From Haloplanus sp. (GTDB taxonomy: Archaea; Halobacteriota; Halobacteria; Halobacteriales; Haloferacaceae): a DNA stretch of 64,000 nt. The stretch's first letter is position 1. Each line of letters starts with the position of its first letter. Positions 45,868-55,302 of this stretch are shown here, piece by piece. A model generated the notes under the pieces. It ran no database searches and was not told the DNA's origin. It was given only the letters and a program-made list of their open reading frames with translations. Both the position numbers and the translations under genes were made by a program. The stretch lies in NCBI RefSeq assembly GCF_028275055.1, contig NZ_JAQCNJ010000025.1, forward strand, positions 18,011-82,010, given 5' to 3'.

Positions 45868-47640
45868 ATGCCTGCGGACTTCAACTGGGCGATCGGTGGC
45901 GAGGCCGGCGACGGCATCGACTCCACCGGGAAAATCTTCGCCCAGGCGCTTTCGAGGGCCGGTCGGCACGTGTTCACCTCAAAGGACTTCGCGTCGCGGA
46001 TTCGCGGCGGGTACACATCATACAAGATTCGGACGGCGGTGTCACAGGTCCAGAGCGTCGTCGACCGCCTCGACGTTCTCATCGCGTTGACTCAACGCAC
46101 CATCGACGAGAATCTGAACGAACTCCACGAAGGGAGCGTTATCATCTACGACGGGGACCGGACGACGATGCAGGACGTCGAAATCCCCGACGGGATGATC
46201 GGTCTCGATGTCCCGCTGAAGGGACTCGCGGAGGAGGCCGGAGGGGCGATTATGCGCAACGTCGTGGCCCTCGGCGCGGCATGTGCGGTCGGCGAGTTCC
46301 CGATCGAGAACCTCGACAGCGCACTCGAAAAGCGGTTCGGCGACAAGGGACGGTCGATCGTCGAAAACAACATGACAGCCGCACGGAAAGGCCGGGACTA
46401 CGTCGAAGCGGAGTTCGATGCGGACTTTGGCTACGACCTCGAGTGTACCGACGAGAACTACGTGCTCCTGAACGGCGACGAGGCGATCGGCATGGGCGCT
46501 ATCGCCGGTGGCTGTCGGTTCTACGCCGGCTACCCGATCACGCCCGCGACGGCGGTGATGGAGTATCTCACGGGTCGGATCGAACGCTACGGTGGCCACG
46601 TCGTTCAAGCCGAGGACGAACTCTCGGCGATCAACATGGCCCTCGGGGCGGCACGGGCCGGCGCACGGGCCATGACCGCCACCTCCGGGCCGGGGATCGA
46701 CCTCATGACCGAGACGTTCGGGCTGGTGGCGACAAGCGAGACGCCGCTGGTCATCTGTAACGTGATGCGGTCCGGCCCCTCGACCGGAATGCCGACCAAA
46801 CAGGAGCAGGGCGACCTGAACGCCATGCTTTACGGCGGCCACGGCGAGGTACCGCGGTTCGTTCTCGCGCCGACGACCATCGCCGAGTGTTTCCACAAAA
46901 CCGTCGAGGCGTTCAACCTCGCGGAGAAGTACCAGATCCCCGTCTACCTCACCGCCGACCTCTCGCTTGCGGTCACCGAACAGACGTACGCGCCGGAGGA
47001 GTTCGACATGGACGCCGTTGAGATCAACCGGGGCAAGGTCGTCGACGAGGACACCGTCGGCGAGTGGCAGGACGAGGATGGGCGGTTCAGACCCCACGCC
47101 CTCACCGACGACGGGGTGAGCCCCCGGGCGTTCCCCGGTACCGAGGGTGGACTCCACATGTCCACCGGCCTCGAACACGACGAACTCGGCCGGCGGACGG
47201 AGGACACCGAGATGCGCGTCCAACAGGTCGACAAACGGAGCCGAAAGGTCGAGACGGCACGCGAGCGAGAACCGTTCGAGCCACGGGAGTTCGGCGACCC
47301 CGACGCGGAGACGCTCGTCGTCTCGTGGGGGTCGAACGAGGGCGCGATGGTCGAGGCGATGCGACTCCTCGAGGACGAGGACGTCGGCGTGCGGTTTCTC
47401 TCGGTTCCGTACGTCTTCCCGCGTCCCGACCTGACCGAGGCCGTCGAGGCCGCCGAAGAGGTGATCGTCGTCGAGTGTAACGCGACCGGACAGTTCGCTA
47501 ACATACTCGAACACGACACGCTGACCCGTGTAACGCGGCTGAACAAGTACGACGGCGTCCGGTTCAAGGCGGACGAGTTGGCCGAGCGGATCGCGACGGC
47601 GCTCGGACACGAGGCGGCCGAAGAGGAGGTAACCCCATGA
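45868..47640 (+). CDS. korA: 2-oxoacid:ferredoxin oxidoreductase subunit alpha
   Basis: MPADFNWAIGGEAGDGIDSTGKIFAQALSRAGRHVFTSKDFASRIRGGYTSYKIRT... GYPITPATAVMEYLTGRIERYGGHVVQAEDELSAINMALGAARAGARAMTATSGPGIDLMTE. Confidence 0.95.
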   Translation: MPADFNWAIGGEAGDGIDSTGKIFAQALSRAGRHVFTSKDFASRIRGGYTSYKIRTAVSQVQSVVDRLDVLIALTQRTIDENLNELHEGSVIIYDGDRTTMQDVEIPDGMIGLDVPLKGLAEEAGGAIMRNVVALGAACAVGEFPIENLDSALEKRFGDKGRSIVENNMTAARKGRDYVEAEFDADFGYDLECTDENYVLLNGDEAIGMGAIAGGCRFYAGYPITPATAVMEYLTGRIERYGGHVVQAEDELSAINMALGAARAGARAMTATSGPGIDLMTETFGLVATSETPLVICNVMRSGPSTGMPTKQEQGDLNAMLYGGHGEVPRFVLAPTTIAECFHKTVEAFNLAEKYQIPVYLTADLSLAVTEQTYAPEEFDMDAVEINRGKVVDEDTVGEWQDEDGRFRPHALTDDGVSPRAFPGTEGGLHMSTGLEHDELGRRTEDTEMRVQQVDKRSRKVETAREREPFEPREFGDPDAETLVVSWGSNEGAMVEAMRLLEDEDVGVRFLSVPYVFPRPDLTEAVEAAEEVIVVECNATGQFANILEHDTLTRVTRLNKYDGVRFKADELAERIATALGHEAAEEEVTP

Positions 47641-48500
47641 GTTCAAACGTTCGATTCACCGATTTCAAATCCGACGCACAGCCGACGTGGTGCCCGGGAT
47701 GTGGCGACTTCGGCACCATGAACGGAATGATGAAGGCGCTGGCCGAGACGGGAGCGACCCCCGACGAGACGTTTATCATCGCGGGCATCGGCTGTTCGGG
47801 CAAGATCGGGACGTACATGCGTTCTTACGCCATCCACGGCGTTCACGGGCGCGCGCTCCCGGTCGGGTCCGGCGTCAAACTCGCCAATCCGGGCATCGAG
47901 GTCATGGTCGCCGGTGGCGACGGCGACGGCTACTCGATCGGCGCGGGCCATTTCATCCACGCGGTCCGTCGCAACATCGACATGACCTACGTCGTGATGG
48001 ACAACCGGATCTACGGGCTGACGAAGGGGCAAGCCTCGCCGACAAGCCGTGAGGACTTCGAGACGTCGACCACGCCGGAGGGGCCACAGCAACCGCCGGT
48101 AAACCCGCTGGCGCTCGCACTCGCCGCGAGCGGTACCTTCATCGCGCAGTCGTTTTCGACCGACGCACAGCGACACGCCGACATCGTCAAACAGGCCGTC
48201 GAACACGACGGCTTCGGCTTCGTCAACGTGTTCTCGCCCTGCGTGACGTTCAACGATGTCGACACGTACGACTACTTCCGCGACCACATCGTCGACCTCA
48301 CCGACACCGACCACGATCCGACCGACTACGAGGACGCCCGGTCGCGGATTCTCGACCCCGGGAAGGAGTATCAAGGCGTTCTCTACCGGGACGAAGACTC
48401 GGTCCCGTACAGCCGGAGCCACGGCATCGACGCGGACATGACGGAGATTCCCGACGGCGCGCCGGAGGACGCGACGGACCTCGTCCGCGAGTTCTACTAA
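47637..48500 (+). CDS. korB: 2-oxoacid:ferredoxin oxidoreductase subunit beta
   Basis: MSSNVRFTDFKSDAQPTWCPGCGDFGTMNGMMKALAETG...GIGCSGKIGTYMRSYAIHGVHGRALPVGSGVKLANPGIEVMVAGGDGDGYSIGAGHFIHAVRRNIDMTYVVMDNRIYGLTKGQASPTS; 4-nt overlap with korA. Confidence 0.96.
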   Translation: MSSNVRFTDFKSDAQPTWCPGCGDFGTMNGMMKALAETGATPDETFIIAGIGCSGKIGTYMRSYAIHGVHGRALPVGSGVKLANPGIEVMVAGGDGDGYSIGAGHFIHAVRRNIDMTYVVMDNRIYGLTKGQASPTSREDFETSTTPEGPQQPPVNPLALALAASGTFIAQSFSTDAQRHADIVKQAVEHDGFGFVNVFSPCVTFNDVDTYDYFRDHIVDLTDTDHDPTDYEDARSRILDPGKEYQGVLYRDEDSVPYSRSHGIDADMTEIPDGAPEDATDLVREFY

Positions 48501-48733
48501 CCGGCACAGGGCGCCGGTGGGCTGAACGGCCGGCTCCGATCGAGTCCTACGTTCCGTGTCCTCGGCGGGCCGTTACCTGTCGTCCGCATCGTCGATCCGG
48601 TCGTGGTCGTTCGTCCGACGGGTGCCCACAGAGCGTGACGAACCTCCGTGCCTCGTCAACCGACGGATCGGTGACGGCGCGGCCGCCGACCCCGTTCAGC
48701 AAGACTGATTACCCTCTCGTAATATCGAAACAT

Positions 48734-49969
48734 ATGTCCGACCGTTTCGACGTGATCGTCGCCGGTGCTGGGCCTGCCGGGGCCCAGTGTGCGCGCGACC
48801 TCGCTCAGCGGGGGTACGACGTCGTCGTTCTTGAAGCCGAGGCCGAGGACGGGTTCCCACGCCAGAGCAACAAATCCACCGCCGGGACCTTCCACTCGAT
48901 GATGGCCTCCTTCGGCGTCCCGGACGACGTGGTGATGAACTACACCGACGACGTGGTGCTCGAATCGCCGAACCATCACTACGTCCAACAGCAACCCGGC
49001 GCGGTTCTGGAGTTTGCCGATTTCAAACGGTGGTTGGTGAGCGAGGGCCGAGAACAGGGTGCGACGTACCGGTTCGACGCTCGCGTGAACGGGCCGATCA
49101 TGGAGAACGGGGCGATCTCCGGCGTTCGATACGCGGGCGACGAGGAGGTGTACGCCGACATCGTCGTCGACGCCACGGGGCCTGCCGCCCCCCTCGCCAC
49201 CGAACTCGGCGTGAGCGACCTCACCCGGGAGAAACAAGCCATCGGCGTCGAGTGGGAGATGGAGGGTGTCGCGGTCGACCATCCGGAGTTTGCGGACCTC
49301 ACGAACTCGATGATGCTCCGTCTCGACCACGACCACGCCCCCGGCGGGTACTCCTGGATCTTCCACACGGGCGGCGACACCGCGAAGGTCGGGATCTGTT
49401 ACCTCCAGAACGAGGGCCACCGGAAGTACGGCCGCGATGGCGCGGGCATCGACGACTACCTCGAAGGCTGGCTGGAAACCGACCCGCGCTTCGCCGACGC
49501 GGAGCGCATCTCCGGCAAGCAACAACACCGCGGCTCGGCGCACATCCAAATGCCCGATAATCTTTGTACCGACGGGTTCATGGCCATCGGCGACACCGTT
49601 CCGACGATCGATCCGCTGTGGGGCGAGGGGATCCACAAGGGGATGAAGTCCGGGCGGATGGCCGCCATCACCGCCGATCGGTGTTTCGCAAACGAGGAGG
49701 CGGACACCTCCACAGAGGCGATGTCGGTGTACAGCAAGCTGTGGCACAGCGAGGTCGCACCCCGGATGCGGGAACGACTTCTCATGACGGAACTGCTGTA
49801 TCTCGCACCCAACGACCGGTACGACACCCTGATGTCGGATCTCAAAGCCACGGGCAGCGACACGCTTGCAAAGGCCAACGCCGGCAACGTCCGGGCGATG
49901 TTGCGACTGCTCCACCTCCGAGACATCCCCCTTCTCGGGGCGTTCGCCAAGGAACGGCTGAGCGAGTAA
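48734..49969 (+). CDS. Geranylgeranyl reductase-family (digeranylgeranylglycerophospholipid reductase-like) flavoprotein
   Basis: MSDRFDVIVAGAGPAGAQCARDLAQRGYDVVVLEAEAEDGFPRQSNKSTAGTFHSMMASFGVPD...WIFHTGGDTAKVGICYLQNEGHRKYGRDGAGIDDYLEGWL...GFMAIGDTVPTIDPLWGEGIHKGMKSGRMAA. Confidence 0.88.
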   Translation: MSDRFDVIVAGAGPAGAQCARDLAQRGYDVVVLEAEAEDGFPRQSNKSTAGTFHSMMASFGVPDDVVMNYTDDVVLESPNHHYVQQQPGAVLEFADFKRWLVSEGREQGATYRFDARVNGPIMENGAISGVRYAGDEEVYADIVVDATGPAAPLATELGVSDLTREKQAIGVEWEMEGVAVDHPEFADLTNSMMLRLDHDHAPGGYSWIFHTGGDTAKVGICYLQNEGHRKYGRDGAGIDDYLEGWLETDPRFADAERISGKQQHRGSAHIQMPDNLCTDGFMAIGDTVPTIDPLWGEGIHKGMKSGRMAAITADRCFANEEADTSTEAMSVYSKLWHSEVAPRMRERLLMTELLYLAPNDRYDTLMSDLKATGSDTLAKANAGNVRAMLRLLHLRDIPLLGAFAKERLSE

Positions 49970-50035
49970 CCGCCGGGTAGCGGCACGAACCGATCCTTCC
50001 ACAACCCATTTCGGCGTCTCGCCTCTCATATCGGT

Positions 50036-50860
50036 ATGTCTACGTCCTCGAACAACGACGTATCGCTGACGACCGAAATGCCGGCCTTGGGGCTCGGTAC
50101 CTGGCAGAACACCGATCCGGAGGACTGCGCGGCGGCGGTCGCAACCGCACTGGAGATGGGGTATCGGCACATCGACACGGCACAGGCGTACGGCAACGAG
50201 GAGGACGTCGGCGACGGCATCGCACGGGCCGATGTGGCACGAGACGACGTGTTTCTGGCGACAAAGGTGTGGATCGATCAACTCGCGGCCGACGACGTGC
50301 TTGCCTCGACGGAGGAGAGCCTCCGAAAACTCGGCGTCGACGCCGTTGACCTGTTGTACGTCCACTGGCCCGCCGGCGCGTACGACCCCGAGGAGACGCT
50401 CGGGGCGTTCGAGAGCCTCCACGAGTCGGGGCTGATCAACCGAATCGGAATCAGCAACTTTCAGCCAGAAGGGGTGGCCGAGGCGGTCGAACTGACGGAC
50501 GCACCGATCTTCGCCAACCAGATAGAGTGTCACCCCCTGCTCCCACAGGAGGAGCTTCGGGCCCACTGTGCAGACCACAACATCGAGGTGGTGGCGTACT
50601 CCCCGTTGGCCCGCGGCGAGGTGTTCGGCGTGCCGGAACTCCGGTCGGTGGCGGAGAAACACGGCGTCAGCGAGGCACAGGTGTCGCTCGCGTGGCTTCG
50701 CGAGAAGGGCGTCACCGCCATTCCGAAGGCGACAAGCGAGAGCCACATCCGCGACAACTGGGAATCGGGATCGCTCGGCTTGGACGACGAGGATGTGGCC
50801 CGCATCGACGGTATCGACCGCCGTGACCGACGGGTCGACCCCGACTTCGCGCCCTGGTGA
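50036..50860 (+). CDS. Aldo/keto reductase
   Basis: MPALGLGTWQNTDPEDCAAAVATALEMGYRHIDTAQAYGNEEDVGDGIA...DLLYVHWPAGAYDPEETLGAFESLHESGLINRIGISNFQPEGVAEA...QIECHPLLPQEELRAHCADHNIEVVAYSPLARGEV. Confidence 0.95.
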   Translation: MSTSSNNDVSLTTEMPALGLGTWQNTDPEDCAAAVATALEMGYRHIDTAQAYGNEEDVGDGIARADVARDDVFLATKVWIDQLAADDVLASTEESLRKLGVDAVDLLYVHWPAGAYDPEETLGAFESLHESGLINRIGISNFQPEGVAEAVELTDAPIFANQIECHPLLPQEELRAHCADHNIEVVAYSPLARGEVFGVPELRSVAEKHGVSEAQVSLAWLREKGVTAIPKATSESHIRDNWESGSLGLDDEDVARIDGIDRRDRRVDPDFAPW

Positions 50861-51042
50861 AGGCAGGAACCGTCCGGTCGCCTCCTCACCCCCCGTTCGC
50901 GTCGTCCCGTTGGCACCGTCGCGGTGGCGTGGAGGCCGGCGGGCTACAAACGAGGGTGGCAACCGCAGGGCACGCGTCGGATCGGTGAACACGCGTTTTT
51001 ATTACCGACGCGTTCGGTAAACGTGAGAAGGACAATAATTCG

Positions 51043-51542
51043 GTGATGCTGGTTTTCGTACTCGTCGGCTCTGCGTCGGTCAAAGCGGCGGGGACGACGG
51101 CACAGAGCGGAACAGCACGGATGGAAACAGGGGAGCAAACGAGCGTGTCCATCGAGGCATGGACGGGCGAAAACGGTGGTTGTCGGCGGCGTTATCATAG
51201 GCGATGGCGGGGTGGTGGTACACGACCAGTCTCGACGAGGGGAACGTCCTCGGACGCGTCGTGGGTTCCTCGGGGTACCTCGGAGTCGGGACACACCGTA
51301 ACGTGACCGTCCGGCCCAACCAACCATTCCCGGCCGACGCGACGCTGATAGCGATGGCCCGCCGGGATACGGACAGTGTACTCCTTCACCGCCGACAACG
51401 GGGAGACCGACGGTCCCTACACGGCTGATCGGAGCCCCGATACCGGCGGCACCGGTGCCACCGTTTCGGCGACGGTGTCGATGAGCGCCCAACCGACCGA
51501 TGGGTTCTCGGTGCGATGTTACTGGTCGCGCGCGGCCGGTAA
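51043..51542 (+). pseudogene. Frameshifted remnant of a secreted DUF7282/PGF-CTERM-like haloarchaeal protein
   Basis: Successive frames give a continuous family-like reading: MLVFVLVGSASVKAAGTTAQSGTARMETGEQTSVSIEAWTGENGG / VVGGVIIGDGGVVVHDQ / LDEGNVLGRVVGSSGYLGVGTHRNVTVRPNQPFPADATLIAMARRDTDS / VYSFTADNGETDGPYTADRSPDTGG...PTDGFS / VLGAMLLVARGR* (TAA 51540-51542). Confidence 0.7.
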
Positions 51543-51567
51543 ACTGCACGGAGAAATCGGGAACGGG

Positions 51568-52758
51568 TCAGGACCGATCAACCGCCTCGCGGTCAGGGTC
51601 CGGATCCGGCTCTGGATCGGGATCGCTCGGCCCCCCGGTTCCGGCTCCGGCCCCAGTCTCGGTCTCGTCGGCGAGGCGCGCGCCGACGTGGACGCCGATC
51701 AGCGAGACGACGATAGCCGAGACGACAAACATCGCGAGGCGGTGCGTAGGAAAGACGGTGACGTCGGCCACACGCAGGTGACCGAGCACCGACTCCCGTT
51801 CGAGAAAGTACCCCGCAAACCCCCGGACGACGAGGCCGAGAGCGGCGATGCCGAAAGGCAGGTTCAGATACGGCCGCGGGAGGCGGTCCGCGTCGATGAG
51901 TTCATCGAGGAGTTGACCGGCGCTCGCGGTCAGTGCCGCCAGTGCCAGCCACGGAATACTGCTGTAAAGAAACAGCATGACCGGGACGAGAACGGCTCCA
52001 TCCGAGACGGGCGAGACGGCGAGTGCGCCGAGAAAGGCCCCGACGAGGGCGAGACCGATCGCGACGGCGTAGGTGACGACCGACACCTGTCCGGAGTAGA
52101 GCGCGTCCCGAGTCTGGTCGGGAAGACGGGCAATGTAGGTGTCGATCGCCAATCCCTTATATAGGACCGCGGCCCCGAGCAGAGAGGCGAGACCGGCGAG
52201 GGCGACGCCGGCAGAAAACCGGACGAGCAACACCGGAAGAAGGAGAAGACCGACGCCGAGTGGAACCAGCACCGTCGACCGGAGTTGTTCGTCCGCGAGA
52301 AACTGTTTGAGGAGGTAGTACGTCGACTCGATGTCCCGCGCCTGTCTGACGACGATCCGGTCGACTCCGTCGACCGGAAGGCGGCTCTCGACGACCGGAA
52401 CCAGTCGCTCGTCGTCGGCGCTGTCGGTAACGATGATCGCCGAGTCGGGGGCGTGGCACTCAAGCAGTCGGTCGATCTGTGCGGCGACCGATCGATCGGC
52501 GTCGACGGCGGTATCGCCGGAGCCGGAGACGGCGGCGACGACCGCCTCCTCGCCGTCGTCCCGAAGGTCACGCGTGACACGAAGCGCTTCGAGCAGGCAG
52601 TTGACCGTCGAGTCCTCCGGGTCGGCCAACCCGACATCCGTCGCCAACGACCGGACCGCGTCCCAGCCGTCGACGGGCATCGACACGCCGGTCGTCCGCC
52701 CGATGCCGTTCGCGCGGTCGACACACAGGACGAGCGTCGTCACGGTCGGCAACACCAC
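51568..52758 (-). CDS. DUF373-family multi-TM protein
   Basis: TLVLCVDRANGIGRTTGVSMPVDGWDAVRSLATDVGLADPEDSTVNCLLEALRVTRDLRDDGEEAVVAAVSGSGDTAVDADRSVAAQIDRLL..., then a multi-TM C-terminal half. Confidence 0.88.
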   Translation of the reverse strand: MVLPTVTTLVLCVDRANGIGRTTGVSMPVDGWDAVRSLATDVGLADPEDSTVNCLLEALRVTRDLRDDGEEAVVAAVSGSGDTAVDADRSVAAQIDRLLECHAPDSAIIVTDSADDERLVPVVESRLPVDGVDRIVVRQARDIESTYYLLKQFLADEQLRSTVLVPLGVGLLLLPVLLVRFSAGVALAGLASLLGAAVLYKGLAIDTYIARLPDQTRDALYSGQVSVVTYAVAIGLALVGAFLGALAVSPVSDGAVLVPVMLFLYSSIPWLALAALTASAGQLLDELIDADRLPRPYLNLPFGIAALGLVVRGFAGYFLERESVLGHLRVADVTVFPTHRLAMFVVSAIVVSLIGVHVGARLADETETGAGAGTGGPSDPDPEPDPDPDREAVDRS

Positions 52759-52788
52759 CTGCTGGGATAAATATCTCGTGCCGAGGGT

Positions 52789-53787
52789 TCAGAACCGGAG
52801 GCGGAAGCCGCGTTCGTCGTCGCCGACGACGCTCGCGACCCCCGCCCCGAAGGCGTACGCGACGGCGGTCGCACCGCCGCGGAGACGGTCGGTGAGCCCC
52901 TGTTCGGGGTCGAACTCACGGACGGACACCTCCGTCTCAAGGATGTCGCTGACGTGGTCCTCGACGTCGCCCCGGTCGCCGATGTCGTCGACCAAGCCGA
53001 GTTCGTGCGCCTCGTTGCCGAGGTAGACACGCGCCTCGGTGTCGCGGATCGCCTCGGGATCCATTCCACGACCCTCCGCGACGCGGTCGACGAAATCGTC
53101 GTAGAAGCCGTCGATGAGTCCCTGCAGGTACTCCCGCTCGTCCACGGAGAGTTCCTTCAGCGGGGTACCGGCATCCTTGTACTTCCCCGCAGCAAAGCGC
53201 TCGTAGGAGACCCCCAGTTCGTCGGCCAGTTCGGAGACGTTCACACGCGAGCCGATAACGCCGATGCTGCCGACGATGCTCCCGCGCCGTGCCCAGAGTT
53301 CGTCACACCCGCTCGCGATCCAGTACCCCCCGCTCGCACAGACATCGGTGGCGTAGGCGACGGTCGGACCGTCGAAGTCGGCGGCCGCGCGACGGATGTC
53401 GTCGCTGGGGACGACCGCTCCACCCGGCGTGTCGAGTTTCATCAACAGGGCATCGGCCGCCTCGTCCTCGTCGGCGCGTTCGATCTGTTCGACGACGTCG
53501 TCTGCGGTCGCCCCTCCCGCTCCGGGGAGCGGGCCGGGCGTTGACCCGTCGCGGGTGATCGGCCCTTCGACGGCCACCTCGGCGGCGTTGTAGTCGGGAA
53601 ACATCGAGTCCGCGAGACGGCTCGCACCGCGTGCGCCGAAGCCGATAACCACGAGCGTCAGCACCACCCCGAAAAGCTCCGTGAGCGATCCGGGAACGAC
53701 GATGAAAAGGGCGACGCCGAGAACGGCCGAGAGCAGGACGCCGCCGAAAACGATCAGGAGTCGGTCGACGTCGTCGCCGTCACTCAC
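52789..53787 (-). CDS. sppA: Signal peptide peptidase SppA (S49 family)
   Basis: AVEGPITRDGSTPGPLPG...ADALLMKLDTPGGAVVPSDDIRRAAADFDGPTVAYATDVCASGGYWIASGCDELWARRGSIVGSIGVIGSRVNVSELADELGVSYERFAAGKYKDAGTPLKELSVDEREYLQGLIDGFYDDFV. Confidence 0.93.
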   Translation of the reverse strand: MSDGDDVDRLLIVFGGVLLSAVLGVALFIVVPGSLTELFGVVLTLVVIGFGARGASRLADSMFPDYNAAEVAVEGPITRDGSTPGPLPGAGGATADDVVEQIERADEDEAADALLMKLDTPGGAVVPSDDIRRAAADFDGPTVAYATDVCASGGYWIASGCDELWARRGSIVGSIGVIGSRVNVSELADELGVSYERFAAGKYKDAGTPLKELSVDEREYLQGLIDGFYDDFVDRVAEGRGMDPEAIRDTEARVYLGNEAHELGLVDDIGDRGDVEDHVSDILETEVSVREFDPEQGLTDRLRGGATAVAYAFGAGVASVVGDDERGFRLRF

Positions 53788-53859
53788 ACTGTGTCACCAT
53801 ACGCATCGCTGGGGGTGGATCAGTATAAAAAACACGCACGTCGCGTCGGCGTCCCCGGT

Positions 53860-54783
53860 TTACAGAAGCCCCGTCTTCTGGAGCTTCATCAGGTCCTCGG
53901 TGTCGAGGGTCTCGCCTTCCTTGAACTTCTGGTAGATCTCCTCGGCTTCCTCCTTGGCGGCTTCGCGTTCGGCCTCGCGTTCGTCCTGTTCTTCCTGTTC
54001 TTCCTCCTTGTCGAGTTCGCGCAGACGCTTCTGGACGCGGACGAAGTCCTCGTGATGGCGGTCGGCCGCCTCCTGCGCTTCGACGAAGAGGTCGTGCATC
54101 TCGTCGGCCTTGTCGCGGATCTCGTCGGCCTCGCGGTAGGCCTCGATCATCTGGTTGTGGTGCTCTTGGGCCTCGTCCGCGAGTTCGGTCACCTTCTGGT
54201 GGTGCTGGGACGCCTCGGACCGGACCTCCTCGGCCTCCTCGACGAGCTCGTCGAGTTCGCTCGCGTCGTCGAGTTTCTCCTTGCGTTGTTGGTACTCCTC
54301 ACGCTTGGCCTCGATCTTCTCGATGAGTTCGCGCTCGTCTTCGGTACTCAGCACCTCGGTCTGCTGGCGGAACTCGAGGTCCTCGATTTCCTCCTCGAGC
54401 TCCTCGAGATCCTTTCCGTCACCGAGTTCGAGATCCTGCTTCAGCTCCTCAACCTGGTCGAACAGCTCGTTTGCCTCCGCGTTGAGCTCGTTGCGGCTTT
54501 CCTTGTGTTCCTGAACCTGCTCGTTGAGCTCGTCGCGTTTCTCGCGGTGCTCCTGTGCTTCGTCGACCTTCTCGCGCGTTTTCGCGTTCAACTCGTCGCG
54601 CTCGGAGGCGCGCTCCGACGCCATCTGATTGAGTTCGTTGCGTCGGTCCCGGAGCTGGCCGGCGAGTTTGATAAGCTGTCCCTTCGAGTCGTTTTCGAGT
54701 TGGTCGTCGGTGAGTTCGACGTTGTCCGCTTCGTCGAGCGCGTCGACGTCGAATTCGCCGAGTACTTCTTCTGTTGTTACCAT
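53860..54783 (-). CDS. Acidic coiled-coil protein, conserved in haloarchaea
   Basis: MVTTEEVLGEFDVDALDEADNVELTDDQLENDSKGQLIKLAGQLRDRRNELNQMASERASERDELNAKTREKVDEAQEHREKRDELNEQVQEHKESRNELN...; long heptad-type charged helices. Confidence 0.88.
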   Translation of the reverse strand: MVTTEEVLGEFDVDALDEADNVELTDDQLENDSKGQLIKLAGQLRDRRNELNQMASERASERDELNAKTREKVDEAQEHREKRDELNEQVQEHKESRNELNAEANELFDQVEELKQDLELGDGKDLEELEEEIEDLEFRQQTEVLSTEDERELIEKIEAKREEYQQRKEKLDDASELDELVEEAEEVRSEASQHHQKVTELADEAQEHHNQMIEAYREADEIRDKADEMHDLFVEAQEAADRHHEDFVRVQKRLRELDKEEEQEEQDEREAEREAAKEEAEEIYQKFKEGETLDTEDLMKLQKTGLL

Positions 54784-54900
54784 TGTTGAAACCTCGATAC
54801 CATCGCTCCGTGCGTGGAGGCGACTACCGGTCGCGCAGTCTGCCGTGGATAAGAGTTCCCGATCATTCTGCGTGCGATGCCACCAATACGCCGGAGGCGC

Positions 54901-54912
54901 GTTGGTACCAAC
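54901..54912. promoter_or_regulatory. 12-bp perfect palindrome GTTGGTACCAAC next to a TATA-like element
   Basis: Palindrome 54901-54912; minus-strand TATA-like tttatatatg at 54926-54935, about 25 bp from the palindrome centre, upstream of the coiled-coil gene. Confidence 0.45.
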
Positions 54913-55108
54913 AAGTACAGCGGTTACATATATAAACACTTTGGTGGACGAACCACTGAAAACGGCTACCAAGGCCCGGTGTACCGCCCGTGTGAAGCGT
55001 TCACACCGTTCTCCAAGGGATATAAAAGACGCCCTCCCGATCGGTTTCAGTTTCAGTTTCACCTCGGGGATGGCCGAGGTTCATATCCGGTGGAGTGTAA
55101 GTCGACAT

Positions 55109-55255
55109 ATGATCGAAAACATCACCAACACGTGCGAGGGCTGTGACCGTTCTCTCGGCGAGAACGCGCTCATGCTGTCGATGCGGACGGAAGGCGGGGA
55201 GCGGCGGGCATACGAATGCGCGTGTGGTGCCGTGACGGTGACCGTCACCCGATGA
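55109..55255 (+). CDS. 48-aa small zinc-finger-like protein (CxxC...CxC)
   Basis: MIENITNTCEGCDRSLGENALMLSMRTEGGERRAYECACGAVTVTVTR, in the frame of ORF 54629..55255; resembles haloarchaeal small zinc-finger proteins. Confidence 0.7.
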   Translation: MIENITNTCEGCDRSLGENALMLSMRTEGGERRAYECACGAVTVTVTR

Positions 55256-55302
55256 CCGTCGGGGATCGGAACCCGTATGCCGGACAGCGGCCGACACCCA
55301 CC

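Noticed and set aside
46042-47646. 534-aa minus-strand ORF opposite korA
   Set aside because: Shadow ORF; korA has strong family motifs.
48656-50992. 778-aa minus-strand ORF opposite the GGR-family and aldo/keto reductase genes
   Set aside because: Spans two genes in antisense and has no recognisable motifs.
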